A stretch of 34,349 nt of DNA from an uncultured Caryophanales bacterium. Lineage in GTDB: Bacteria; Bacillota_I; Bacilli_A; RFN20; CAG-288. Numbering within the stretch: the stretch's first letter is position 1; each line of letters starts with the position of its first letter. Below the pieces are notes generated by a model that did not search any database, had not been told where the DNA came from, and was given only the letters and a program-made list of their open reading frames with translations. The position numbers and the translations under genes were made by a program. Below, in pieces: positions 24,293 to 32,521 of this stretch. The stretch lies in contig CALBLI010000022.1 of the NCBI GenBank assembly GCA_937896065.1, positions 1 to 34,349 on the forward strand, in the 5' to 3' direction.

Positions 24293-26179
24293 ATGTCGAT
24301 TCTGATTGAAGGATTAAATATATATCAGGAATTTGAAGGTGAAGAGCTATTTATGCCCTTCACTTTTAATGTAAAAGATCATGATCGAATTGCTCTTCTT
24401 GGGCAAAATGGAACTGGTAAATCAACATTATTTAAAATGATACTTGAACAAATTAAACCTACATCTGGTTCAATTTTGATTCCTAAAAATGTCAAGATAG
24501 GGTATTTATCTCAAGATGTAATTTCTAATGAAAATAATACTTTATATGAAGAAGTTCTTGATACTTTTAAAGATAACATCATTTTAGAAAATAAATTAAA
24601 TGATATTTCAAATAAATTAGCAGGTGATCCTAATAATTTAGATCTATTAAATAAATATCAATCAACTTTGGATGAATTTGAAGCTATTGGTGGTTATTCA
24701 TATCAATATAAAGTTGATATCATTTTATCAATGTTTAATTTTACAAAAACAGATTATGATAGAAAAATATCTTCTTTTTCTGGTGGTGAGAAAACAAGAA
24801 TTTGCTTTTCTAAAATTTTATTAGATGAGCCTAATTTACTTATCTTGGATGAACCTACAAATCACTTATCAATTTTGTCTATTGAATGGCTTGAGGAATA
24901 CCTGTCAACTTTTTCTGGTGCTGTTATTTTTTCAAGTCATGATTTAACTTTTGTTAAAAAGATTGCAACAAGAGTCATGGAGATTGAAAATAAAGAAGTC
25001 ACTATTTACAACATGACTTATGATAACTTTGCTAAAGAGAAGAAAAATAGATATGAAAGACAACTCACTGAATATAAACTTCTTGAAGAAGAAAAGGCTA
25101 AACTAAAAAAATTCATAACTTTTTATATGCCTAAACCTCGTTTTGCCTCTCGTGCCCATGATAGAGAAAAAAAACTTGCAAGACTTGAAAATTTAAACAT
25201 AACAGATCCAAGCAAAGTTGAATCTAGAAATTTAAATTTTTCATTAGTTGGTTCAACAAGAGCTGGTAAAAAGCTTATTGATTTTAATGATGTGGAAATA
25301 GGCTATGATAAACCATTAATTAAAAATATATCTTTTACTTTGTTTGGGCAAGACAGACTAGCAGTCATGGGAAATAATGGAATTGGAAAAACCACATTTG
25401 CAAAAACATTACTTGGCGAAATCAAACCACTTTCTGGAAATATCAGACGCTATTTTGACTTATCAATTGGTATTTTAAAACAAGATATCATGTCATATAA
25501 AGAAGATATTACTTTATTTGACCATTTAAGAAACTTATATCCTCACGATAGCAATGAACAGTTATATTCTTTATTTGCAAAATATGCATTCTCTTATGAT
25601 GAAGTCAGCAAAAAGAAATTGAATAATTTATCAGGTGGAGAAATCATGAGGCTTGAACTTTTAATTCTCTCTAAAGAAAATTATGATTTACTTATTCTAG
25701 ATGAACCTACAAATCATTTAGATTTATTGTCAATTAGTGAATTAATTGATGCTATTTCATATTATCAAGGAACGATGGTTATCATCTCCCATAATAGAGA
25801 TTTTGTTGATAAAACATGCTCTAAAATTTTATTTTTCCTAGATGGAACATCATACTACTTTGATGGTGGATATGAAGAATTTAAAGAAACTGAACTTAAA
25901 AAGATAATGTCAGAAAGAAAAGAAGAAGCAGCTCAAAAAAAGAAAAAAGAAGTGAAAGTTAATAACGAAGTTAAAGTTAAAAATAAAGGCAAGATAAATG
26001 TAGATGCACTTATTAAAAAAATTGAAAAACTAGAAACTAATAGAAAACAACTAGTAGAAGACTGTTCAAAAGAAGAAAATTATTCAAGTAAAGATAAATT
26101 AGAATCTATTGATAAAAAGATAAAAGAAATAGATGAAGAACTTTCATCTTTATATGAAAAATTAGACAATTGTATATAA
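24293..26179 (+). CDS. ABC-F family ATPase (ribosome-associated)
   Basis: This 628-residue soluble protein has two ATPase domains and no membrane part. Domain 1: Walker A GQNGTGKS (37-44), signature FSGGE (162-166), Walker B LLILDEPTNH. Then comes the P-site tRNA interaction linker (about 245-300, with PKPRFASRAHDREKKLARL). Domain 2: Walker A GNNGIGKT (360-367), signature LSGGE, LLILDEPTNHLD. A Lys/Glu-rich coiled coil closes the C-terminus (about 560-628). ABC-F proteins act on the ribosome as translation factors, and some give antibiotic resistance; which type this is cannot be decided here. It is coupled closely to the nucleoside phosphorylase gene. Confidence 0.94.
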   Translation: MSILIEGLNIYQEFEGEELFMPFTFNVKDHDRIALLGQNGTGKSTLFKMILEQIKPTSGSILIPKNVKIGYLSQDVISNENNTLYEEVLDTFKDNIILENKLNDISNKLAGDPNNLDLLNKYQSTLDEFEAIGGYSYQYKVDIILSMFNFTKTDYDRKISSFSGGEKTRICFSKILLDEPNLLILDEPTNHLSILSIEWLEEYLSTFSGAVIFSSHDLTFVKKIATRVMEIENKEVTIYNMTYDNFAKEKKNRYERQLTEYKLLEEEKAKLKKFITFYMPKPRFASRAHDREKKLARLENLNITDPSKVESRNLNFSLVGSTRAGKKLIDFNDVEIGYDKPLIKNISFTLFGQDRLAVMGNNGIGKTTFAKTLLGEIKPLSGNIRRYFDLSIGILKQDIMSYKEDITLFDHLRNLYPHDSNEQLYSLFAKYAFSYDEVSKKKLNNLSGGEIMRLELLILSKENYDLLILDEPTNHLDLLSISELIDAISYYQGTMVIISHNRDFVDKTCSKILFFLDGTSYYFDGGYEEFKETELKKIMSERKEEAAQKKKKEVKVNNEVKVKNKGKINVDALIKKIEKLETNRKQLVEDCSKEENYSSKDKLESIDKKIKEIDEELSSLYEKLDNCI

Positions 26180-26289
26180 GCAATTATGCAGAGTAAATAT
26201 TTTTTGAAATTTATAAGTAAAAATAAATAGTTTTTAATATATTTTGATAATTAAAAAAAATTAAATTTACATTATTTTTTATCAAAAAA

Positions 26290-26313
26290 ATCGACTTAAT
26301 TTGTCGATGTTTT
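26290..26313 (+). terminator. Weak terminator after the ABC-F gene
   Basis: A 6-bp perfect stem ATCGAC/GTCGAT with a 7-base loop is followed by GTTTTA. It is the only hairpin in the 26180-26418 gap, which is otherwise AT-rich. A TATAAT with weak -35 lies near 26390, upstream of the next small frame. Confidence 0.45.
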
Positions 26314-26418
26314 ACTTTAAGAGTTTAAATAACTTTGATTATTTTCGTTTTTTTACAGAAGCGTTTATAATTAATACAAAGAAGTCTATAATACAGTTAT
26401 CTAAAGGAGATTAAAATT

Positions 26419-26646
26419 ATGAAATTGGTATTATTGCCACTTGTTAGTCTACTTTTTACAAATTATTATAATGTAAATTTTGAGAGTCAAAATGATGTTG
26501 TTGACTCTTTTTTTTAATCACTTTGTGATATTAATAAAGGATTTAAAAATAGTATATATAAGAATCCTATAAATCTCATTGATAGTGAAGATAATAATGC
26601 ATATTTTTATAAGACTTATTTAGATAATAAATATGAAATTAATTAA
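26419..26646 (+). pseudogene. Small secreted protein, interrupted by one stop
   Basis: The frame starts at ATG 26419 behind AAAGGAG and gives a signal-like N-terminus (MKLVLLPLVSLLFTNYYNVN). A TAA at 26515-26517 stops it after 32 codons, straight after a run of eight T. The same frame then continues without further stops to 26646 (DINKGFKNSIYKNPINLIDS and on), overlapping the start of the next gene. A single nonsense change in a 75-codon gene explains this; a real 32-residue peptide is the alternative. No family is recognised. Confidence 0.5.
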
Positions 26647-27162
26647 TAAGATAAAAATTCTTGCCCTTCTTCCTTTTACTTTATTTTCTTGTAAAAAAAT
26701 GATCCTGAAATAATTGAATTTTATAAGATTTATCCAACAGAATATAAAGTTGAATTTAAATATAGTGAATATGAAAAAAAGTTAGTAGATGATGTACCAT
26801 CACTTATTACAAAAACTGTAGTTATCAATAATTTTTCTGGTTATAAAATTGAATCTTTATCTAAATACATGAATGCATTACTTGATGAAAAATTACTAGT
26901 TGACGATAGTTATGATTATGAAAGATATAGTTATTCATGCAATTATAAATTGACATTTTCTAAAGGTAATTCTGTTACCACATCATTTGAATTTAATAAT
27001 CTAAGTGGTATGACTGTCATCAACTTTAATTCAAAAAGCCAAGTGATAAAAGATAAAAATAATCTTAAAGTAAGAGATATGAAAGAAGAAGTTTTTTTTA
27101 GAATATACAATATAACAGATGCAGATAGAATAATTACAACGACAACAACTCCTTTATATTAA
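26633..27162 (+). pseudogene. Lipoprotein gene frameshifted in a run of seven A
   Basis: The gene starts at ATG 26633 with a clear lipoprotein signal (MKLINKIKILALLPFTLFSC). Straight after the lipobox Cys codon is a run of seven A (26693-26699). Read as is, the frame stops at once. With one extra A (or a -1 slip) it reads SCKKNDPEIIEFYKIYPTEY and stays open to 27162, about 176 residues, with a beta-rich mature part of unknown function. This is either decay, a phase-variable tract, or a gene decoded by slippage. The neighbouring small gene is also broken, which favours decay. Confidence 0.7.
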
Positions 27163-27201
27163 TAAATATTAAAAATATTAGCGGTTACATTTTAATAATT
27201 T

Positions 27202-27230
27202 TTTACATCTATAATTAAATTTTATATAAT
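27202..27230 (+). promoter_or_regulatory. Promoter of typA
   Basis: TTTACA (27202-27207), 17 bases and a perfect TATAAT (27225-27230) precede typA. The start near 27237 leaves a leader of about 27 bases containing GGAG. Confidence 0.7.
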
Positions 27231-27263
27231 TATAAGGTTATATTTATATATGGAGCTTTTTAT

Positions 27264-29099
27264 ATGAATGAGAAGATAAGAAATGTTGCTATCATTGCCC
27301 ATGTTGATCATGGTAAAACAACATTAGTTGATGCTATGTTAAAAACTAGTGGTACTTTTAGAGAAAATGAAAAAGTCGGCTTGAGAGTCATGGATTCTAA
27401 TCCACTTGAAGCTGAAAGAGGAATCACTATTTTAGCAAAAACCACTGCTATTGATTATGATGGATACAAAATTAATATTGTCGATACTCCAGGGCATGCT
27501 GATTTTTCTGGTGAAGTAGAAAGAATTATGAACATGGTCGATGGTGTATGTCTTTTAGTTGATGCATTTGATGGTCCTATGCCACAAACTAGATTTGTTT
27601 TAAAACAAGCTATTTCATATCATTTAAAAACTGTTGTTGTCATCAATAAAGTCGATAGAAATGGTGCTGCACCAGATCGTGTTTTAAATGATATTTTAGA
27701 ATTATTTATTGATTTAGGTGCAAGCGATGAACAACTTGAATTCCCTGTTATCTATACAAGTGCAGTCAATATGACTTCATCAACAAGTGAAGATATTTCA
27801 ACGCAAGTTTATGGAATGGATTGTTTATTTAAAACAATCATCAAAACAATTCCTTGCCCTACAGCCGATTTAGAAAAACCTCTTCAATTTCAACCATCAC
27901 TACTTGACTATAATAAATATGTTGGAAGAATAGGAATAGGTAGAGTTGATAGAGGCACAATAAGACTAGGTGATAGTGTTACTTGTATCAGATTAGACGG
28001 AAATAAGACTTCATTTAAAATTGCAAAATTATTTACATTTCATGGATTAGATAGAATTGAAGTTGATCATGTTGATGGTGGCGATATCTGTGGTATTGCT
28101 GGTCTTCCTGATATTATGGTCGGTGAGACAGTTTGCCCAAATAACTGTTTAGAACCACTTCCTGCTTTAAGAATTGATGAACCAACCATGAGAATGACAT
28201 TCTCTGCTAATAATTCACCATTTGCTGGAAAAGAAGGGAAATTGCTTACTGCTCAAAATATAAAAGATAGGTTATATGAAGAGAGTCAAAGAGATGTTTC
28301 AATGAAATTTGAAATGTCATCATCTGCTGAAGCTTTTATTGTCACAGGACGTGGTGAACTTCATTTATCAGTTTTAATTGAAACCATGAGAAGAGAAGGA
28401 TTTGAAATGCAAGTTTCAAAACCAACTGTCATTTTAAAAGAGATTGATGGTGTTGAATGTGAACCATTTGAAGATCTTCAAATCGATGTTCCAAGTGAAT
28501 ATGCTGGTGCTATTATGCAACTTGTTGGTGCAAGAAGTGCAGAGATGATTTCAATGAATGAAGAAAATGGTCAAACAAGGCTTGTTTATGTTATTCCATC
28601 ACGTGGTCTTATTTCTTTTATGAACACATTTATGACATTATCAAAAGGATATGGAATCATCAATCACTCATTTAAAGAATTTAGACCAAAGATTAATAAA
28701 GCAATTGGTTTAAGACAAGCTGGTGTATTAGTTTCAACAGAACAAGGTGTATCAACAGCATATGCTTTAAAATCATCTGAAGAGCGTGGAACAATGTTTA
28801 TTGGACCTGGTGTTAATGTTTATGAAGGAATGATTGTTGGCGAAAATAAATATTCTACTGATTTAGCTGTCAATGTTTCTAAAACAAAAAATTTAACTAA
28901 TCAAAGAAGTTCGAATAAAGATACAACAGTCGTTTTAAAATCACCACGCAAGATGTCACTTGAAGATTGTCTTGATTATGTAAATACTGATGAACTTGTT
29001 GAAGTTACTCCACAATCAATCAGAATGAGAAAGCGAATTTTAAATACTGCTGAGAGAAGAAAGTATGAAGCTCATCACGAAGAGGAGTATCAAAAATAG
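27264..29099 (+). CDS. typA: Ribosome-binding GTPase TypA/BipA
   Basis: This 611-residue translational GTPase has G1 AHVDHGKTT (12-20), the switch II DTPGHADF and the NKVDR guanine motif. After the G domain come the EF-G-like domains 2, 3 and 5 and the BipA-specific C-terminal domain (RMRKRILNTAERRK). Full family length. TypA binds the ribosome near the EF-G site, helps assembly of the large subunit, and affects cold and stress growth. It has its own strong promoter; the next gene starts three bases after the stop. Confidence 0.97.
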   Translation: MNEKIRNVAIIAHVDHGKTTLVDAMLKTSGTFRENEKVGLRVMDSNPLEAERGITILAKTTAIDYDGYKINIVDTPGHADFSGEVERIMNMVDGVCLLVDAFDGPMPQTRFVLKQAISYHLKTVVVINKVDRNGAAPDRVLNDILELFIDLGASDEQLEFPVIYTSAVNMTSSTSEDISTQVYGMDCLFKTIIKTIPCPTADLEKPLQFQPSLLDYNKYVGRIGIGRVDRGTIRLGDSVTCIRLDGNKTSFKIAKLFTFHGLDRIEVDHVDGGDICGIAGLPDIMVGETVCPNNCLEPLPALRIDEPTMRMTFSANNSPFAGKEGKLLTAQNIKDRLYEESQRDVSMKFEMSSSAEAFIVTGRGELHLSVLIETMRREGFEMQVSKPTVILKEIDGVECEPFEDLQIDVPSEYAGAIMQLVGARSAEMISMNEENGQTRLVYVIPSRGLISFMNTFMTLSKGYGIINHSFKEFRPKINKAIGLRQAGVLVSTEQGVSTAYALKSSEERGTMFIGPGVNVYEGMIVGENKYSTDLAVNVSKTKNLTNQRSSNKDTTVVLKSPRKMSLEDCLDYVNTDELVEVTPQSIRMRKRILNTAERRKYEAHHEEEYQK

Positions 29100-29102
29100 A
29101 AA

Positions 29103-29477
29103 ATGGAAGAGATGAAATTTTGTCCCAAATGTGGTAGCTTAGTAAAAAGTAGCGATGAATTTTGCCCCAAATGTGGATATAATTTAAAAAAAGATTATCA
29201 AAAAGAAATCAATCTCAACAAAAGAATTGATGAAAGAGATCGTAAATACAATAATGATCGTTTTCATTCTCAACAAGCTACGATGGCTTTGATGTTTGGA
29301 ATATTATCATTTTTGTATATTGGAATCATTTTTGGTCCACTTGCTATTTATTTCGGTAACAAAGAAAGAAAGTATGATTCATATGCTAAAGTAGGTTTTG
29401 TATTAGGAATTATTGGCACTTCTATATCTGCTATTCAAATAATTTTGACAGCTGTTTTGGTGTTTCTAAATTTATAG
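29103..29477 (+). CDS. Zinc-ribbon membrane protein
   Basis: This 124-residue protein has an N-terminal zinc ribbon with C7, C10, C21 and C24 (CPKCG pairs), a charged linker (about 30-58), and two hydrophobic segments (about 61-85 and 95-122). The layout resembles DUF4190-type small membrane proteins fused to a zinc ribbon, of unknown function. GGAG lies rather far upstream of the first ATG; a second ATG at 29112 is an alternative start. It follows typA by three bases and is probably cotranscribed with it. Confidence 0.85.
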   Translation: MEEMKFCPKCGSLVKSSDEFCPKCGYNLKKDYQKEINLNKRIDERDRKYNNDRFHSQQATMALMFGILSFLYIGIIFGPLAIYFGNKERKYDSYAKVGFVLGIIGTSISAIQIILTAVLVFLNL

Positions 29478-29509
29478 GCTTATAAAATTATATAAATCAA
29501 ATTACATTG

Positions 29510-29518
29510 TGTTAAAAT
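29510..29518 (+). promoter_or_regulatory. Extended -10 promoter six bases before mreB-like ATG
   Basis: TGTTAAAAT is an extended -10 (TG-N-TAAAAT). It ends six bases before the ATG at 29525, so the transcript would start at the start codon. No ribosome binding site is present. Confidence 0.55.
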
Positions 29519-29524
29519 TAATAT

Positions 29525-30514
29525 ATGAAAAAATTCATTCTAGCTGTTGATTTAGGAACATCTAATACAACTATTTATACTTCAGCAAAGCAAGTTATCT
29601 TTGATGAACCTACTTGTGTTGCAATTGATAAAACAACTAAAGAAGTTAAAGAAATAGGTTATCTAGCTTCCAAAATTGCTGGTAAAACACCATTCAATTA
29701 TGATGTCTCTTTTCCTGTTAGAAACGGAATTGTTGATGATGATGTTCAAGTTTATAAATATTTGCAAAGAGTTTTAAATTCGGTAAAATTGGATAAAGCA
29801 TTTAAAAATTTCACAATCATCTTTTCTTGTCCTTCAAAATGTTCAAAAGTCAATGCTGATGCTTTGATTAATATCGGCAAGACTTTGCAAGCTAAAGAAA
29901 TATATATTGAACCACAAGCTAAACTTGCGGCTTTAGGTGCTGGTGAGAATGTCTATTCTCCAAATGCAACACTTGTTTGCAACATTGGTGCTGGAATTAC
30001 TGATATTGGTGTTGTATCGATGGGAGAACTTGTCTCATCATCTTCAACTTTTGTTGCTTCTTCAACATTTGATGAAGCAATTAGAAGATATATGATTCAT
30101 AAACAACATATTCTCATTTCAAGTATGAGAGCTGAATATGTAAAAATGAGGGTTGGTGATGTTTCACCTGTTCAAAAAAATCAGCTTCTTGATGTTGTAG
30201 GAAGGGATACAATAACTTCACTACCTACTAAAAGAACAGTCTCATCTAATGAGATGAAAAGTGTAATTGAACCTCTTGTTGATTTTATATCGCTTAAGAT
30301 AACTGATGTTATCTCACTTCTACAACCTGATTTAGCAAGTGATTTAATAACAAATGGTTTGATCCTAACAGGTGGTGGCTCACTTCTTGGTGGCCTTAGT
30401 GAATATTTATCTAAACAGTTATCAATACCTGTTAGAGTCAGCAAGGATCCTATAAATAGTGTAACAAATGGAATGAAAGTTCTTGTTGATAAATTGATGG
30501 AAGAAAATAAATAA
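29525..30514 (+). CDS. MreB-family actin-like protein, divergent
   Basis: This 329-residue protein aligns along its whole length with MreB/Mbl. Phosphate-1 motif DLGTSNTTIY (9-18), catalytic-region Glu in IEPQAKLAALGAG (128-140), an FDEAIRRYM segment, and adenosine motif GLILTGGGSLLGG (278-290) are all present. The phosphate-2 motif is altered: NIGAGITD (153-160) where MreB has D-I-G-G-G-T-T-E, so the leading Asp is Asn. It therefore looks like a second, diverged MreB that forms membrane-bound filaments guiding cell wall growth, possibly with changed nucleotide handling. A probable leaderless start is noted upstream. yqeY follows after 12 bases. Confidence 0.88.
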   Translation: MKKFILAVDLGTSNTTIYTSAKQVIFDEPTCVAIDKTTKEVKEIGYLASKIAGKTPFNYDVSFPVRNGIVDDDVQVYKYLQRVLNSVKLDKAFKNFTIIFSCPSKCSKVNADALINIGKTLQAKEIYIEPQAKLAALGAGENVYSPNATLVCNIGAGITDIGVVSMGELVSSSSTFVASSTFDEAIRRYMIHKQHILISSMRAEYVKMRVGDVSPVQKNQLLDVVGRDTITSLPTKRTVSSNEMKSVIEPLVDFISLKITDVISLLQPDLASDLITNGLILTGGGSLLGGLSEYLSKQLSIPVRVSKDPINSVTNGMKVLVDKLMEENK

Positions 30515-30526
30515 GGAGAAAATATT

Positions 30527-30928
30527 ATGACTATTAATGATTTTAAAAAAGAAAAATTATTAGCTTTAAAAGAAAAAGATCAATTGAGAGGAGACCTTTT
30601 TGGAATGATCATCTCTGCATTACAAAAAGAAGAGATTGAAAAGAAAGTTAAAAATGAAGAATTGACTGATGCTGATATAAGTAGAATTCTTATGAAGATG
30701 AATAAAGAACTCGAAGATGATAAAAAGATGTATCAAGATAATAATAGGCTTGATGATGTAAAAAATATTGAAAGACAAATTGAAATTCTTTCTCCATATT
30801 TACCCAAAATGTTATCTGAAGATGAAATCAGAAAACAAATGGATAAATCTAAACCAATGAAAGATGTTATTGCTTCTTTTAAAGGGAAAGCTGATATTCA
30901 ACTTGTCATTAAAATTTATAAAGAATAA
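30527..30928 (+). CDS. yqeY: YqeY/GatB C-terminal-like protein
   Basis: This 133-residue protein matches the YqeY family, which resembles the tRNA-binding C-terminal part of GatB, the amidotransferase subunit. Typical features are the helical N-terminus (KLLALKEKDQLRGDLFGMII region) and ILSPYLPKMLSEDEI. The usual length is about 148, so it is slightly short at the C-terminus. Its exact role is not settled. GGAGA precedes the start; it follows mreB by 12 bases. Confidence 0.92.
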   Translation: MTINDFKKEKLLALKEKDQLRGDLFGMIISALQKEEIEKKVKNEELTDADISRILMKMNKELEDDKKMYQDNNRLDDVKNIERQIEILSPYLPKMLSEDEIRKQMDKSKPMKDVIASFKGKADIQLVIKIYKE

Positions 30929-30930
30929 TA

Positions 30931-30959
30931 TTGAAAAGTAATTAATTTTAAATTATACT
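30931..30959 (+). promoter_or_regulatory. Promoter of tRNA-Trp
   Basis: TTGAAA (30931-30936), 17 bases and TATACT (30954-30959) lie just after yqeY. The short leader holds a 7-bp hairpin ATTTGGT/ACCAAAT (30961-30980) right before the tRNA. Confidence 0.7.
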
Positions 30960-30984
30960 TATTTGGTTTTATGACCAAATAATT

Positions 30985-31058
30985 GGGAGAATAGTTAAAT
31001 GGTATAACTACGGTCTCCAAAACCGTTGTTGAGGGTTCGATTCCTTCTTCTCCCGCCA
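30985..31058 (+). tRNA. tRNA-Trp (anticodon CCA)
   Basis: This is a 74-base cloverleaf with acceptor stem GGGAGAA/TTCTCCC, discriminator G and encoded CCA. The anticodon stem ACGGT/ACCGT holds loop CTCCAAA, giving anticodon CCA, which reads TGG. It fits a code in which TGA is a stop. Confidence 0.96.
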
Positions 31059-31072
31059 TTATAGAAAACATA

Positions 31073-31103
31073 GGTTTGACACCAATTGTGTCAGACCTTT
31101 TTT
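31073..31103 (+). terminator. Terminator of tRNA-Trp
   Basis: A 10-bp stem GGTTTGACAC/GTGTCAGACC (one wobble), 5-base loop, then six T. A degenerate copy lies at 33738-33766. Confidence 0.88.
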
Positions 31104-31356
31104 ATTACAGATAGTAACATTCATCTTTTTTGTTAACAAAGTTTAGAACTTTGCAGAAGTGTCAAACAGCATTTTATGCGGCTCTTTTTCTTTTTAAGTA
31201 TTGCTATGGAACGATTTATATTTTTATAAAATCTTATTTTAGTTTCGATATTATTTTGCAATTTTTCAATTAAAAATAATAAAAGACAAAACCCATAAAG
31301 AAAAAGGTAACCTACCTTATAACGCTTTTTGCTTAAAAAAAACAAAAGAGGTTGTT
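31104..31356. other. Gene-free stretch before the transposase relic
   Basis: No coding frame is convincing. It probably includes the decayed left end of the insertion sequence; I cannot define terminal inverted repeats. Confidence 0.4.
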
Positions 31357-32290
31357 ATGGATAGTATCACTAAAGCGGGTAGTAATTGCATCCCACATCT
31401 TTGCAAGCTGAGGCTGCAGTGCCGTAAAAGACGTAAGGAATCAGACCGATTGATTGGAAAGATTATCTTATACAAAAAGTCAAAAGATCTTAGCTTTATA
31501 GATGAGTAAAAAAAATTAATAAAAAAACTTACTAAATAGATTACATAAGCCTCTTTCAAGTTATTCTAATAAAAAAATAAAATCCTTAAAAGAATTTAAA
31601 CTTCATGGAAGATGTATAGAACAATTATATATTGAAGTTTGGACCAAACTTGAAAGGGAAGGAAATAAAGTATCACTAAGTAGTTTTCTAAGAAAATTTA
31701 AAAGAAGTGTAATTTTATGCCATATAAATCATCAAAGAAAAAGCATAATAGGTTATCAAACACCTGAAATATTGAGTGAAAAATAGCAAATTGATGCTAA
31801 GTTTATTTCAAAAAAATGCAAAACTAATGGCCAGAAGTTGATTTTATCAATATGTTCTCCTCGATGAATGTCCAAGGAAATGAGTTATGTATTTTACAAA
31901 TGAACACACAATGTATGAAACTGTAAAAGCACTTGAATATGCACATGATGCATTTGGATGATATTAAAGATTATTCAATTAGATAATAGCTATGAATTCA
32001 CCAATAAAGCAAGGAGAAAAGATAAAGGAATGAATATTAAATTATATGATAATTATTTAGAAAGATTTCTAAGAAGGAACAATATAAAACATTAGTTAAT
32101 ATGACCAAAATTACCTCAGCATAATGATAAAGTTGAAAGAAGTCATAGAGTTGATCAAGACAAATTTTGCAAATAGTTCAAGTTTCGTAACTTAAGCAAT
32201 CTAAAAAACTAGAAAAGAGATTGATTAATAGATACAATAATATCTCAAAGCTGGTGCTTTCTTAATGAAATTATCTTGAAAGGCTAAGAA
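31357..32290 (+). pseudogene. Decayed DDE transposase (IS481/IS3-like)
   Basis: Fragments in changing plus-strand frames recall a DDE integrase-core transposase. A first piece begins at ATG 31357 behind AGAGG and ends near 31509. Later pieces read SIIGYQTPEILSEK then stop, QIDAKFISKKCKTNGQKL (first Asp region), QLDNSYEFTNKA (second Asp, normally TDNGTEF) and PQHNDKVERSHRVDQDKF (Glu region, normally PRHNGKVERSHR). At least five stops or frameshifts break it, so it cannot be active. The match is by remembered family motifs; the exact IS and its ends are not determined. Confidence 0.75.
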
Positions 32291-32371
32291 GATACAGGTG
32301 AAATGAGATGTGTTAAATCTCTTATATCATTTGAAAATTCAAATTAATATAAATTCCTGGTGCGTATTTTA

Positions 32372-32400
32372 TTGACTTTTCAAATATCTGGTGCTATAAC
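32372..32400 (+). promoter_or_regulatory. Promoter of the fluoride riboswitch-antiporter unit
   Basis: TTGACT (32372-32377), 17 bases and TATAAC (32395-32400), with TG one base before the -10 (extended). Transcription would start near 32407, exactly where the riboswitch begins. Confidence 0.75.
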
Positions 32401-32406
32401 AATTAT

Positions 32407-32499
32407 CGGAAATGAAGTTCTTCCACAAGGGCAACCTTGAAACCGCGTTTAACGCTGATGACTTCTGCGAATTTTTATCGCAGGGCATCGGCTTTTTTT
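32407..32499 (+). promoter_or_regulatory. Fluoride riboswitch (crcB motif) with terminator
   Basis: The RNA follows the crcB/fluoride consensus: GGAAATGAAGTTCTTCC (first stem with the conserved ATG and GTTC), a side hairpin CAAGG-GCAA-CCTTG, then ACCGC-GTTTAA-CGC and the conserved GCTGATGACTTCT (32454-32466). The first loop can pair with ATGACTTC to form the pseudoknot. An overlapping terminator is formed by GCTGATG..CTGCGA with TCGCAG..CATCGGC (32454-32492), followed by seven T (32493-32499). Fluoride binding should keep GCTGATGACTTCT in the aptamer and prevent termination, turning the gene on. The layout matches the known Bacillus cereus crcB riboswitch. Confidence 0.9.
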
Positions 32500-32521
32500 C
32501 TTGCCCTGAAAGGAGAATGTT

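Noticed and set aside
32407..32499. Li+ (nhaA) or Na+ (DUF1646) riboswitch upstream of the antiporter
   Set aside because: The antiporter made these plausible, but the conserved segments match the fluoride (crcB) motif closely, including its overlapping terminator.
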